Of a stretch of 64,000 nucleotides of DNA, positions 27,239 to 36,061 are shown in pieces (the first letter of the stretch is position 1; the number at the start of each line of letters is the position of its first letter). The translations under genes and the position numbers were made by a program. This DNA comes from JAPPHA01 sp963664045 (GTDB taxonomy: Bacteria > Pseudomonadota > Alphaproteobacteria > Rhodobacterales > Rhodobacteraceae): the NCBI GenBank assembly GCA_963664045.2, contig CAXXGT010000013.1, positions 248,001-312,000 on the forward strand, given 5' to 3'. Below the pieces are notes generated by a model. That model saw nothing but the letters and a program-made list of their open reading frames with translations, searched no databases and was not told where the DNA came from.

Positions 27239-29986
27239 ATGACAGAAATTCCGGAAGAAAACCCACCGATTGCGGAGCCTGGCGACGGTCAGCAGATCGC
27301 CATCGAGGAGGAAATGAAGACGTCCTATCTCGATTACGCAATGAGCGTAATCGTCAGCCGGGCGATTCCCGACTTGAGAGATGGGTTGAAGCCTGTGCAC
27401 CGTCGTATTCTCTATGCGATGCACGAAGCCGGGAACGGTCACGATAGCCCCTATCGAAAATCTGCCAGGCCGGTGGGTGACGTCATGGGGAAGTACCACC
27501 CTCACGGAGATGGTGCGATCTACGACGCGCTTGTTCGCATGGCACAGCCTTTCTCCATGTCATTGCCCTTGCTAGATGGTCAGGGAAATTTTGGTTCCGT
27601 TGACGGCGATAATCCGGCGGCAATGCGCTACACGGAAGTCCGCATGGACCGGCCAGCCAGCTTCCTTCTTTCGGACATCAGGGAAGACACGGTCAATTTC
27701 CAGGACAATTACGATGGAAAGGACCTGGAACCGATCGTGCTGCCGTCCCGGTTCCCGAATATGCTCGTCAACGGAGCAAGCGGAATCGCGGTCGGAATGG
27801 CAACGAATATTCCGCCGCATAACCTCGGTGAGGTTATCGACGCGACGCTGGCTCTTATCGAAGATCCCGATCTGGATTCGATCCAGATTTCGGCACGGCA
27901 CCTGCCGGCGCCGGACTTCCCTACGGGCGGAGTCATCCTTGGTACGATTGGGGCCCGGCAAGCCTACTCTTCCGGACGAGGCCGTGTCGTCATTCGCGCG
28001 AGGGCGGAAATTGAAGACGATGGAAAGGAAAACCCTGCGATCATCGTTACCGAAATCCCCTACCAGGTCAACAAGTCGACACTGGTCGAACGAATTGCAG
28101 AACTCGCGCGCGACAAGTCGATCCCGGGAATTTCGGGTGTTCAGGACGAATCGGACCGATCCGGAATGCGAATTGTCGTGCAGCTGAAACGCGACACGTC
28201 ACCGGAAGTGATCCTGAACCAGTTGTATCGCCAGACGGCGATGCAGACGTCATTCTCGTGCAACATGCTGGCGCTTAACGCCGGACGTCCCGAATTGATG
28301 GATCTTCGGGGATTTCTTGCGGCGTTCATCGAGTTCCGGAACGAGGTCGTTGTTCGAAGGACAGCATTTCGTTTGCGCAAGGCTCGCGAACGGAGCCACT
28401 TGCTCTGCGGATTGGCGGTTGCAGTCGCCAACGCTGATGAAGTCGTGGCCATGATCCGGTCGTCGGCCAGCCCTGCAGAAGCTCGGGAAAGGCTTCTCGA
28501 GCGGACGTGGAACGTCACGTCGATCATCGAGTATATTCGACTTATTGACGACCCGTTGCACGGGATAAGCGAAGACGGGACGTACAGGCTGTCGGACACC
28601 CAGGTTTCAGCCATTCTGGAACTGCGACTCCAACGCCTCACCGCCATGGGCGTCAAGGACATCGGAGAAGAACTTGCGACCCTTGCCGATCAGATCAGGG
28701 ACTTCCTGGATATTCTCGGGTCACGCGAGAGAGCGCTTGCCATAATCACCGACGAACTGAACGAGGTTCGGAAGAGGTTTGCTCGACCACGCCGGTCCGA
28801 AATCGTCGATGACACCGAGGAACTGGATGACGATGATCTGATTGAACGTGAGGACATGGTCGTCACGGTTACCAACGAAGGATACATCAAACGGACCGCG
28901 CTGTCCGAATACCGGGAACAAAAGCGCGGCGGAAAAGGACTCAAGGGTCCGGCGACGAAGGAAACGGACTTTGTAACGTCCGTGTTCGTCACCGATACCC
29001 ACACGCCACTCTTGTTCTTTTCCACGTCGGGAATGGTTTATCGGCTCAAGACCTGGCGGCTGCCTCAAGGGGGAAGAAACGCCCGCGGCAAAGCCGTGGT
29101 CAATATTCTCCAGATCAGGCAGGGCGACTCAATTGCCGCGATCATGCCAGAATCGGATCATCCGGACCGCGACTACATGGTTTTTGCGACGCGGAATGGT
29201 CGAATCAAGGTCAATGCTCGAACCGATTTCCAGAATATACGGGTCAACGGAAAGATCGGGGTCGGCCTCAGGGACGGTGACAGCCTCATCGGGGTGCTGA
29301 GTGCGTCGCGCGCCGAAGATATCCTGCTGACAACTTCACGCGGTCAGATTGTCCGGTTTCCGGTCAAAAGCATCCGGGTTTCCAAGGGCAGGCCTTCCAC
29401 GGGTGTCACGGGAATCAAGTTGAAGCGGGGGGACAGTATCGTTTCACTCGCGATTATCCGGCATGTCGAGCTTCCGGTAGAAAAACGAAATGCATTTGCG
29501 CGAAGGCGTTCTTTGGAAAAGGGTCAGGAAGACGAAGTCGACAGCGAAGTCGAGAGCGAAGTTGAACCTGACTTTTCCCTCGGTGATCAGGAGTATTCCG
29601 AGTTGCTTGAATCCGAGGAGTGGATTCTGACGATTACGTCCAAAGGATTTGGAAAACGTACGTCTGCGCACGAGTTCAGGATCACGGCCCGTGGCGGGAA
29701 AGGCATGAAGGCGGCCAACCTGAAGTTGCGCAACGATCGAATCGTCGCTTCATTGACTGTCGAGGATCACGATCAGATCATGCTCGTAACGTCGACGGGC
29801 CAGTCCATAAGGTGCCCGGTTTCCGATATCCGGCGGGCCGGGCGTGTGTCGGCGGGTGTAAACGTTTTCAGGATTGTGGACGAGGAAGAAGTCGTGTCCG
29901 TCGCCAGAATCGCCGAGCCGGACAGAAATGGCGGTGAAACAGACGTCGACGGCGCGAAATCCCAGACTGTCGAGGGTCCGGCATAA
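27239..29986 (+). CDS. gyrA: DNA gyrase subunit A
   Basis: The catalytic breakage-reunion subunit of gyrase. The product has about 915 residues. The catalytic tyrosine is in AAMRYTE (Y131 from the ATG at 27239). The quinolone-binding loop reads HPHGDGAIYD, with Gly92 where E. coli has Ser83, and Asp96 is retained. The GyrA-box is QKRGGKGLKG in the C-terminal beta-pinwheel. Between two pinwheel blades there is an acidic insertion of about 40 residues rich in Glu and Asp (around EDEVDSEVESEVEPD). Starts at TTG 27230 and GTG 27206 are also possible. The ATG was chosen for lack of a decisive ribosome site. Confidence 0.97.
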   Translation: MTEIPEENPPIAEPGDGQQIAIEEEMKTSYLDYAMSVIVSRAIPDLRDGLKPVHRRILYAMHEAGNGHDSPYRKSARPVGDVMGKYHPHGDGAIYDALVRMAQPFSMSLPLLDGQGNFGSVDGDNPAAMRYTEVRMDRPASFLLSDIREDTVNFQDNYDGKDLEPIVLPSRFPNMLVNGASGIAVGMATNIPPHNLGEVIDATLALIEDPDLDSIQISARHLPAPDFPTGGVILGTIGARQAYSSGRGRVVIRARAEIEDDGKENPAIIVTEIPYQVNKSTLVERIAELARDKSIPGISGVQDESDRSGMRIVVQLKRDTSPEVILNQLYRQTAMQTSFSCNMLALNAGRPELMDLRGFLAAFIEFRNEVVVRRTAFRLRKARERSHLLCGLAVAVANADEVVAMIRSSASPAEARERLLERTWNVTSIIEYIRLIDDPLHGISEDGTYRLSDTQVSAILELRLQRLTAMGVKDIGEELATLADQIRDFLDILGSRERALAIITDELNEVRKRFARPRRSEIVDDTEELDDDDLIEREDMVVTVTNEGYIKRTALSEYREQKRGGKGLKGPATKETDFVTSVFVTDTHTPLLFFSTSGMVYRLKTWRLPQGGRNARGKAVVNILQIRQGDSIAAIMPESDHPDRDYMVFATRNGRIKVNARTDFQNIRVNGKIGVGLRDGDSLIGVLSASRAEDILLTTSRGQIVRFPVKSIRVSKGRPSTGVTGIKLKRGDSIVSLAIIRHVELPVEKRNAFARRRSLEKGQEDEVDSEVESEVEPDFSLGDQEYSELLESEEWILTITSKGFGKRTSAHEFRITARGGKGMKAANLKLRNDRIVASLTVEDHDQIMLVTSTGQSIRCPVSDIRRAGRVSAGVNVFRIVDEEEVVSVARIAEPDRNGGETDVDGAKSQTVEGPA

Positions 29987-30165
29987 GCAGCAACGCACTC
30001 CGGAAATGTGTCCGCAGTCCGCATTCGACGGTGTTTTCATCGACATGCGATCAACTTGTTTCGGATTTGTAGGCATCGTGGTCTGAAATCGAAGGATCCG
30101 ACCGAAGGCTTGGCGCGTTCGGCAAACTTCTGCTCAACTCCGCCGATTGAACAGGGAGAAGACCA

Positions 30166-30780
30166 ATGGCAAGAGATTTCCTCTCGGAGGTCTATTTTCT
30201 GGACACTGATCAACAGAGACATGATCTCTACAGTGAATGGGCGGAATCATACGATGCGGACCTGTCGGCTCACGGCTATGTCACTCCGCAAAGGTGCGCA
30301 CATGCTGCGGCACGATTTGTCCACGATAAGGCTCGGCCCGTACTGGACGTCGGATGCGGAACCGGGATTTCGGGCAAGGCGCTCGCCGGGGCTGGATTCT
30401 CGAATATTTTCGGGATGGACGTCAATCGGGAGATGCTCGCCAAGGCGAAAGACCTTGGAGTTTACAGGGAACTTTCGGTTTCCGAACCAGGCGCACCTTT
30501 GCAGTTCGAGCCTGGCACCTATGAGTTGATCGCGGCAATCGGTGTCATCGGTACCGGGGCGGCCCCGATCGATTTTCTCCTCGAATGCCTGTCGGTACTT
30601 GCATCGGGCAACCTGATGGTCTTTTCATTCAACGATCATACGTTGGCTGAACCGGAATACATGAAGGCTGTTGAAGACAAGATGAAATCCGGTGATTTTC
30701 AGATGCTTCACCAGGAGCATGGCCCCCATATTTCAAAGTTGAAAATGTGTTCGACCGTATTCGTCATGCAAAGAATCTGA
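30166..30780 (+). CDS. Class I SAM-dependent methyltransferase
   Basis: A 204-residue soluble methyltransferase of unknown substrate. Motif I for SAM binding is VLDVGCGTGISG (59-70), and MDVNREML forms the acidic motif II loop. The N-terminal EWAESYDADLSAHGYV segment places it among small-molecule methyltransferases related to the WBSCR27/UbiE-like group. A GGGAGAAG ribosome site precedes the ATG. Its stop is immediately followed by the gluQ ATG, so the two are in one transcript. Whether it has any part in tRNA modification is unknown. Confidence 0.85.
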   Translation: MARDFLSEVYFLDTDQQRHDLYSEWAESYDADLSAHGYVTPQRCAHAAARFVHDKARPVLDVGCGTGISGKALAGAGFSNIFGMDVNREMLAKAKDLGVYRELSVSEPGAPLQFEPGTYELIAAIGVIGTGAAPIDFLLECLSVLASGNLMVFSFNDHTLAEPEYMKAVEDKMKSGDFQMLHQEHGPHISKLKMCSTVFVMQRI

Positions 30781-31707
30781 ATGCGCGAACGTTTCGCTCC
30801 ATCACCGACCGGCTTTCTTCACATTGGACACGCTTTTTCGGCCCTGACTGCCTGGCGGGCGGCCAAGGCATGTGGGGGCGAGTTTCTCCTGAGGATTGAA
30901 GACATCGACACTGTGCGGTGCAAGGCAAAGTTCGAAACCGCAATTTGCGAGGATCTTGAATGGCTGGGTCTGACCTGGCCAGAGCCGGTCATGCGCCAAT
31001 CGGAACGACTGGACATCTATTCGGATGTCCTTTCGCGGCTAGCCGCGTACGGACTCTGTTTTCCCTGCCGATGCTCGAGAAGAGACATCGCCCTGGCGCT
31101 ATCTGCTCCTCAGGAATCGGGTCGGTCCGACCAGGACGAAGAGCGCCTTTCTGAAAGGTCGACGCACTCGTCTTCAAGAGCCGGGAATTTGCTGCTCCCT
31201 CCGGTCTACCCCGGCACGTGTCGCGGGCGATCCATGAACGACATGGAAAAAGGAGACGCGATACGCCTGAATGTTCACCGAGCGATCGAGTTGATTGGTG
31301 GCACAGATGCGCTAACCGGCCTCGGGTTTACTGAACTCGGGTCGGGGAATCCGGTCCGTGTCAGGATTACCCCTGAATCCTTGATTAATACTCTGGGAGA
31401 TGTTGTCCTTGCACGGAAAGACATAGGCACGTCTTACCATCTCGCCGTTGTAACCGACGATGCCATGCAGTCGGTCACGAATGTCACGCGGGGTGAGGAC
31501 ATCGCGTTCTGCACTCCCCTGCATGTCCTTCTTCAGGCAATCCTCGGATTTCCGACTCCGATCTATCGTCACCACCCTTTGATTCGTGACAGCAAGGATG
31601 TCCGCCTTGCCAAGCGACATGATGCAGTTTCTATCCGATCGCTCAGGGAGAGAGGGATCACTCCCGATGACGTCTGTTCGATGGTCGGACTTGGGGAATC
31701 GTCCTGA
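30781..31707 (+). CDS. gluQ: Glutamyl-queuosine tRNA(Asp) synthetase
   Basis: It attaches glutamate to the queuosine base at position 34 of tRNA-Asp. It resembles the catalytic half of GluRS without the anticodon-binding domain. The product has 308 residues. The class I motif is FAPSPTGFLHIGHAFSAL (HIGH at 14-17), and the second motif is RLAKRHDA (KRHD in place of the usual KMSKS-like KLSKR). The zinc ligands are in CFPCRCSRRDI and YPGTCRG. Between these, an insertion of about 35 residues rich in Ser and Gln is longer than usual. Queuosine production itself depends on genes such as queA (also in this window) and others not present. Confidence 0.95.
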   Translation: MRERFAPSPTGFLHIGHAFSALTAWRAAKACGGEFLLRIEDIDTVRCKAKFETAICEDLEWLGLTWPEPVMRQSERLDIYSDVLSRLAAYGLCFPCRCSRRDIALALSAPQESGRSDQDEERLSERSTHSSSRAGNLLLPPVYPGTCRGRSMNDMEKGDAIRLNVHRAIELIGGTDALTGLGFTELGSGNPVRVRITPESLINTLGDVVLARKDIGTSYHLAVVTDDAMQSVTNVTRGEDIAFCTPLHVLLQAILGFPTPIYRHHPLIRDSKDVRLAKRHDAVSIRSLRERGITPDDVCSMVGLGESS

Positions 31708-31812
31708 TTCCGTTCGCCGAATTCGTTTCGGATTTTTCGGTCCGCGCGAATTGGAAGCTCAAACTTCGGAACTTCGCGCAGACCTGAACAGAATCATGGC
31801 AAAGTACGACGG

Positions 31813-32160
31813 TCATTCGATGTCCGTTTCGACTGAATCTATCGGGGTGAAGAAGCAGGACTTCTCACCGGTATGGCATGCCGGACCGGTCTGCTCGACC
31901 TTGATAAGCAAACAGTCTCGGTCACAGTCAATGTGTCCCGAAACCAGTTTCTGAACGTTTCCCGATGTCTCGCCTTTTTGCCAAAGCTCCGATCGGGACC
32001 TCGACCAATAGGTGACCCGCCTCGTCTTAAACGTGCGTTCGACCGCGACTCGATTCATCCAGGCCATCATCAGGACCTCTCCGGAACAACAATCTTGAGC
32101 GATCGCGGGGATCAGCCCTTTTTCGTCATATTTCAGGCTGCCGGGGTCGATTATATTCAT
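31813..32160 (-). CDS. hisI: Phosphoribosyl-AMP cyclohydrolase
   Basis: It opens the purine ring of phosphoribosyl-AMP, the third step of histidine biosynthesis. The product has 115 residues, the normal size for the stand-alone enzyme. The metal sites are recognisable: a Cys-rich DCDRDCLLIKVEQTGPACHTG block and the preceding TYWSRSRSELWQKGETSG segment. It is convergent with gluQ, and its ATG lies directly at the divergent IscU-like gene. No other histidine gene is near, so hisI is transcribed alone here. Confidence 0.96.
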   Translation of the reverse strand: MNIIDPGSLKYDEKGLIPAIAQDCCSGEVLMMAWMNRVAVERTFKTRRVTYWSRSRSELWQKGETSGNVQKLVSGHIDCDRDCLLIKVEQTGPACHTGEKSCFFTPIDSVETDIE

Positions 32161-32230
32161 GGATACTTCCCAATTGAGTCAATCGGACCTAATTACAGAA
32201 TATTCCAGTGGTATTGAAGGCACGCGACCG

Positions 32231-32674
32231 ATGGCAGAAGCGAATGACGTGCTCCAGCTCTATGCCAAACGCATTCTGGTCCTGGCCTCAGAGATTCCAT
32301 TCGCGACGTTGATCTCTGAACCTGAGAGTTCAGCCAAAAAACGATCACCGTTATGCGGTTCCACGGTTACCGTTGGCCTGAAAACGGATGGAGGCCAGGT
32401 TTCGAGCTTCGGCCAGGACGTCAAGGCGTGCGCGCTTGGACAGGCGTCAGCTTCCGTCCTTGGAAAAAATGTCATAGGCCGTGACCGTCTTGAGATTGAG
32501 CAGGCCCGAGACCAACTGGAAGCCATGTTGAAGCAGGACGGCCCTGTCCCGGATCCTCCTTTCGAGGAACTGGAAGCATTGAGGCCCGCCAAGGACTTCA
32601 GGAACCGCCATGCCTCGATCATGCTGGCGTTTGATGCAACAATCGATGCAATGAAGGCGCTGGAAAAGGCGTAG
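32231..32674 (+). CDS. IscU/NifU-like Fe-S cluster scaffold
   Basis: A 147-residue relative of the IscU scaffold on which Fe-S clusters form. Two cluster-site cysteines are recognisable, C42 in PLCGS and C67 in KACALGQAS. The third, normally in a P-x-R-x-x-C-A-x-L segment, is replaced: RNRHAS places His127 there. The ATG at 32231 gives the family length. An earlier ATG at 32159 would overlap the hisI start on the other strand, leaving no room for promoters. It is a stand-alone gene, separate from the suf operon 28 kb away. Confidence 0.82.
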   Translation: MAEANDVLQLYAKRILVLASEIPFATLISEPESSAKKRSPLCGSTVTVGLKTDGGQVSSFGQDVKACALGQASASVLGKNVIGRDRLEIEQARDQLEAMLKQDGPVPDPPFEELEALRPAKDFRNRHASIMLAFDATIDAMKALEKA

Positions 32675-32677
32675 GCC

Positions 32678-32827
32678 TTACGTCAGACTGAGTGCGACGA
32701 AAAGCACCACGAATATCGACAATAAGCCGAACATGTCTGAAATTGCCGTCAGGGACGAACGCTTGATCTCGACGTACAGCCTTTTGATCACGGTTTGATC
32801 TCTTTTATTTCCCTTTTTGTTCCTCAT
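32678..32827 (-). CDS. Possible 49-residue single-TM small protein
   Basis: Unknown function. From the ATG at 32827 the chain is strongly basic (MRNKKGNKRDQTVIKRLYVEIKR begins it; the first 23 residues hold ten Lys/Arg). It ends in one hydrophobic helix, about residues 32-48 (around FGLLSIFVVLFVALSL), so an Nin/Cout tail-anchored membrane peptide is predicted. It is convergent with the scaffold gene, with two bases between their stops. The ribosome site is weak. Coding status rests on the hydrophobic pattern alone. Confidence 0.4.
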   Translation of the reverse strand: MRNKKGNKRDQTVIKRLYVEIKRSSLTAISDMFGLLSIFVVLFVALSLT

Positions 32828-32835
32828 ATTGCAAG

Positions 32836-33099
32836 ATGGTTGAGAGAATTCAAGAACAAATTGGCAACATCGGTCATTTTCATACGGGCGAGTTGAATTT
32901 CGGTCCCGGAATTGAGTTCGACATTGGTGGTGACTTGCCCCCTGGCACGGAGGAGATCCAAAAACTCTTCGTGGAGTGTGGCCCGTTCACGTGGAATGCG
33001 GAAAAGGAGATTCTGCTATTCTTTGTTGTCAGGCTTGGCCACGTTGAACATGCCATCGCGTACGCATTCGATGACGGAGAAATCATGATCCGCCACTGA
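32836..33099 (+). CDS. Possible 87-residue hypothetical protein
   Basis: An open frame of 87 codons with high G at first codon positions, a coding-like bias. The product is acidic and has no recognised domain (it contains GPGIEFDIGGDLPPGT and HVEHAIAYAFDDGE). It has no good ribosome site. The exactly opposite frame on the minus strand is also partly protein-like, and in that reading a TGA overlaps the ATG of the 49-residue gene. I cannot decide which strand, if either, is coding. Confidence 0.3.
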   Translation: MVERIQEQIGNIGHFHTGELNFGPGIEFDIGGDLPPGTEEIQKLFVECGPFTWNAEKEILLFFVVRLGHVEHAIAYAFDDGEIMIRH

Positions 33100-33199
33100 T
33101 TCACGGATTCAACCAACGTCGACCGGGTATCTGTTCGTGCGAACCTGTAGTCATTTTCAGGATGCATCCACGGCCTGCTCAGGATCTCACGAACCGGAC

Positions 33200-33559
33200 A
33201 TGACGATACCGTTCGACATGGATGCGGCACTGGCGGCCAAACTCAGCCACGCCAGGGCCGCCTTGCACGATAGCCGGTTCGAACAATTCGATCCCGAATT
33301 CCATGGGGATGGCTGGTGCCGGTTTCTGGAGTTCGCGAAGGCAAACAGCGGTCGGATTCTTGTTCTTGATGTGAGTTGCCTGGCCACGTGCATGGCCCGC
33401 ATGTCGCGGAGAGAGCCCGTGCCTTCCAGGCGATTCCGCGGTTTTGACTGCACCAAAATCGACCAATTGCAAACCAATTTTGTAGTCTGCCACGATATCG
33501 TTGCTCAACAACTCCCGTCAGCAGGAATTGCGCTTGAATTCCCTCTATTGCCCCATTGA
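33200..33559 (+). CDS. Possible 119-residue hypothetical protein
   Basis: A frame starting MTIPFDMDAALAAKLSHA continues in protein-like composition (RFEQFDPEFHGDGWCRFLEFAKAN, ILVLDVS) to about residue 60, after which it looks less regular. No ribosome site or family match was found. It could be a truncated gene or chance. It sits in the weakly coding stretch between the IscU-like gene and the transport operon. Confidence 0.3.
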   Translation: MTIPFDMDAALAAKLSHARAALHDSRFEQFDPEFHGDGWCRFLEFAKANSGRILVLDVSCLATCMARMSRREPVPSRRFRGFDCTKIDQLQTNFVVCHDIVAQQLPSAGIALEFPLLPH

Positions 33560-33786
33560 TGATCGAGATCGTACCAGATTTCGCCTTGGCACGACCTCTC
33601 TGGGTGTTGGTAGGAAACGTTAATGTTGGCTTGATTTACAAAAGATTTGCGACTATGGCTGTGTATGTGCCTTCCAATACGGAATAATTGGTATGTATTT
33701 GGTTAGGATGTTGAGAGCAGTGGCACAAATTGATTCAGGCAAGAGGCCAGCAATGCTCACGATTAAACAACAAAGGAGGAAGCAAA

Positions 33787-35094
33787 ATGCTCGCCAGTAT
33801 GTTCAGGAACCGTCTTTCCCGCCGTAAACTGTTGAGTACGAGTGCGGCCGTTGCCGGATCCGCGGCAGTGACGGCATTCCTGCCGAAAACGGCTTTTGCA
33901 GCAGACAAGGTTGTCAAGATTGGGTTTCTCGCCCCGCTGACCGGTCCGGTCGCCGCGTGGGGTAAGCCCGGGTTGGATGGCTGCCAGATTTGGGCCGATT
34001 GGGTGAACGCAGCCGGCGGGGTCAACATTGCCGGTGAAGCCCACATGGTCGAACTCGTCGCGTATGACAACGAGTATGATCCGGCCAAGGCACGAACCGG
34101 CGCGACAAAACTGGTTCGCGAGGACGAGGTCAAGTTCATCATGATGCTCGGCGGTGATACGTGGCCCGGTGCACAACCCGTTGCAGACAGGACCGGTATG
34201 TTGTTCTCAACCTTGCTGCCGTCAGATCTCTCACCCGACACCACGACGTTGATCGCGCCGTGCGAAGTGCACCCGATCTACAATGTGACCGGCGTCGAGT
34301 GGCTGGCGGAGAACAAACCCGAACTCAAGACTGCTGTGATGTGCGCGCAGGATGACGCTCTGGGCCTCCCGTCGGTCGCGACCTATCTCGCCGCGTTCGA
34401 GGCTGCAGGCATCGAGATGCAGGACGATCCTCTGCTGTTCGACCCGGCGACCACTGATTTCGCGCCGGTCGTGACACGGTTGATCTCCGGCAATCCCGAC
34501 ATCGTCTGCCTCGACACCTGTTATGCAGACTACGTGCATCCAATCTGCGAACAGTTGTTCCAGCAGGGGTACGGTGGCCAGATCATCTCTTGCACCGCGG
34601 ACTTCTACCAGCAAATCGTTGCCAAGACCTCCGCAGATTTCATGGAAGGATTCGTTTTCCAATTCCCGGATTTCGATGATCCGGCACTGAACGACGAGAT
34701 CATCAACTTCCAGAACCCGAACGCGTTCTACGCTGAGTACGCCTCCCGCTACGGAGCCGATCAGTGGGGTGCAGTAAGTTGGGAATACGCCTCCATCATG
34801 GATCTCTGGAAAGCCGGCGCCGAGAAGGCCGGTTCAGCAGAACCTGAGGCAGTTCTGGCCGCAATGAAGGAAGGCGGAACCGGCCTTCATGCCTTCGGCG
34901 AGGCAGATTGGTGGGGGAAGGATCTGTTTGGCATCGATAACGCGCTGGTCGGCAATTGGCCGGTTGTCGTGATCCAGAAAGGCAAGGCGACGATCAAGGA
35001 ATTCCGTTCAATTCCCGAATGGTACGCCAAACACGGTGAGTTGCTCAAGAAGCACATGGCCGCCTACGGGCAGATGTGGGATCAGCGTAGCTAG
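33787..35094 (+). CDS. Branched-chain amino-acid-type ABC transporter substrate-binding protein
   Basis: A periplasmic binding protein of the Leu/Ile/Val (type I) family, 435 residues. The N-terminus carries a Tat-like signal: RNRLSRRKLLST with a twin Arg, then a hydrophobic run and the cleavage-like AFAADK. The mature part opens VVKIGFLAPLTGPVAAWG and continues with the family Ala-rich helix and loop. A strong AAGGAGG ribosome site precedes the ATG at 33787. It heads a five-gene uptake operon. The substrate might be an amino acid or an amide. Nothing visible fixes it. Confidence 0.92.
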   Translation: MLASMFRNRLSRRKLLSTSAAVAGSAAVTAFLPKTAFAADKVVKIGFLAPLTGPVAAWGKPGLDGCQIWADWVNAAGGVNIAGEAHMVELVAYDNEYDPAKARTGATKLVREDEVKFIMMLGGDTWPGAQPVADRTGMLFSTLLPSDLSPDTTTLIAPCEVHPIYNVTGVEWLAENKPELKTAVMCAQDDALGLPSVATYLAAFEAAGIEMQDDPLLFDPATTDFAPVVTRLISGNPDIVCLDTCYADYVHPICEQLFQQGYGGQIISCTADFYQQIVAKTSADFMEGFVFQFPDFDDPALNDEIINFQNPNAFYAEYASRYGADQWGAVSWEYASIMDLWKAGAEKAGSAEPEAVLAAMKEGGTGLHAFGEADWWGKDLFGIDNALVGNWPVVVIQKGKATIKEFRSIPEWYAKHGELLKKHMAAYGQMWDQRS

Positions 35095-35132
35095 GTCTCA
35101 CACCTCAGTCCCTTTCTAACCTCCATTTCCAT

Positions 35133-35166
35133 TCGGGCGGTGCGCAACGACCTGCGCACCGCCCGA
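35133..35166. repeat. Strong 14-bp hairpin between the binding-protein gene and livH
   Basis: CGGGCGGTGCGCA (35134-35146) is followed by a six-base loop and its exact complement (35153-35165). A further T-A pair extends the stem to 14 bp. No T-run follows, so it is not a simple Rho-independent terminator. Such stems after binding-protein genes commonly protect the upstream transcript and lower expression of the following permease genes. Confidence 0.85.
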
Positions 35167-35191
35167 GTTCACAACCAGAACCAATTGGACG

Positions 35192-36061
35192 ATGGTTGAA
35201 CTACTCGCTCAAACTGGACTCAATGCCCTCTATGCCGCTAGTTACACCTCGCTTGTGGCAGTCGGCCTCGTCCTTATATTCGGCGTTATGGGCGTGATAA
35301 ATTTCGCCCATGGCGAACTTTTCATGCTTGGCGCCTACTCGATCGTCGCGGTCTACGCAGGCTGGAGCCTGCCGTTCCCCGTTGCGGTCGTCATCGGATT
35401 GGCATTTGTCGGTGTCGTGGGCCTGGGTATGGAACGCGCGTTCTTCCGGCCACTCAGGGACAATCCGCTCGGTGGGCTGGTTGCCTCGATCGGCTTTCTG
35501 ATGATCATGCAGGCACTGGTGTCGATGGGTTTCGGCGTACGCATGGAGCATGTGCCGCCGGTGACACAGGAAGTGATCGTCTTTTCCGACAAGGTCCGCT
35601 TGCCGGTCCAGCGGTTGGTCGTGATCGTGGCGGCCGCCGTTCTCCTGACTGGGCTCTGGGCATTCCTCAAGAAGACTCGTTTCGGCTGGGCGCTACGCGC
35701 CAGCGCCCAGGACCCGGAAGCAGCTGTATTACAGGGAATTTCCATAAACCACACGGCACGGGTCGCCATGTTCATCGGTGCTGCCCTCGCCGGGGTTGCG
35801 GGAGCATTGACGGCACCCCTGATCTCGATCAATCCGCACATGGGCCATTCGGTGATCGTGACAGCCTTCATCGTCATTATCGTCGGGGGTATCGGATCTC
35901 TCGAAGGCGCTGTTGTCGTGGCAGTTGCCTATGCCTTCGTCCATACCTTCGTCACCACTTTCTTTGACGGCGTCATCGCCGATATCGTCGGCCTGTCGCT
36001 GATGCTTGCAGTGCTGGTCGCCAAACCTACGGGCCTGTTCGGGACGGCTGACCGTGCATAG
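35192..36061 (+). CDS. Liv-type ABC transporter permease (LivH-like)
   Basis: A 289-residue inner-membrane permease with about eight TM segments. The N-terminal helix reads NALYAASYTSLVAVGLVLIFGVMGVINFAHGE, cut here by position. The family hallmarks GVMGVINFAHGE (near residue 30-41), a coupling-loop segment RFGWALRASAQDPEAA, and IVIIVGGIGSLEGAVVV near the end are present. It pairs with LivM to form the channel. Its stop overlaps the GTG start of livM. Confidence 0.93.
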   Translation: MVELLAQTGLNALYAASYTSLVAVGLVLIFGVMGVINFAHGELFMLGAYSIVAVYAGWSLPFPVAVVIGLAFVGVVGLGMERAFFRPLRDNPLGGLVASIGFLMIMQALVSMGFGVRMEHVPPVTQEVIVFSDKVRLPVQRLVVIVAAAVLLTGLWAFLKKTRFGWALRASAQDPEAAVLQGISINHTARVAMFIGAALAGVAGALTAPLISINPHMGHSVIVTAFIVIIVGGIGSLEGAVVVAVAYAFVHTFVTTFFDGVIADIVGLSLMLAVLVAKPTGLFGTADRA

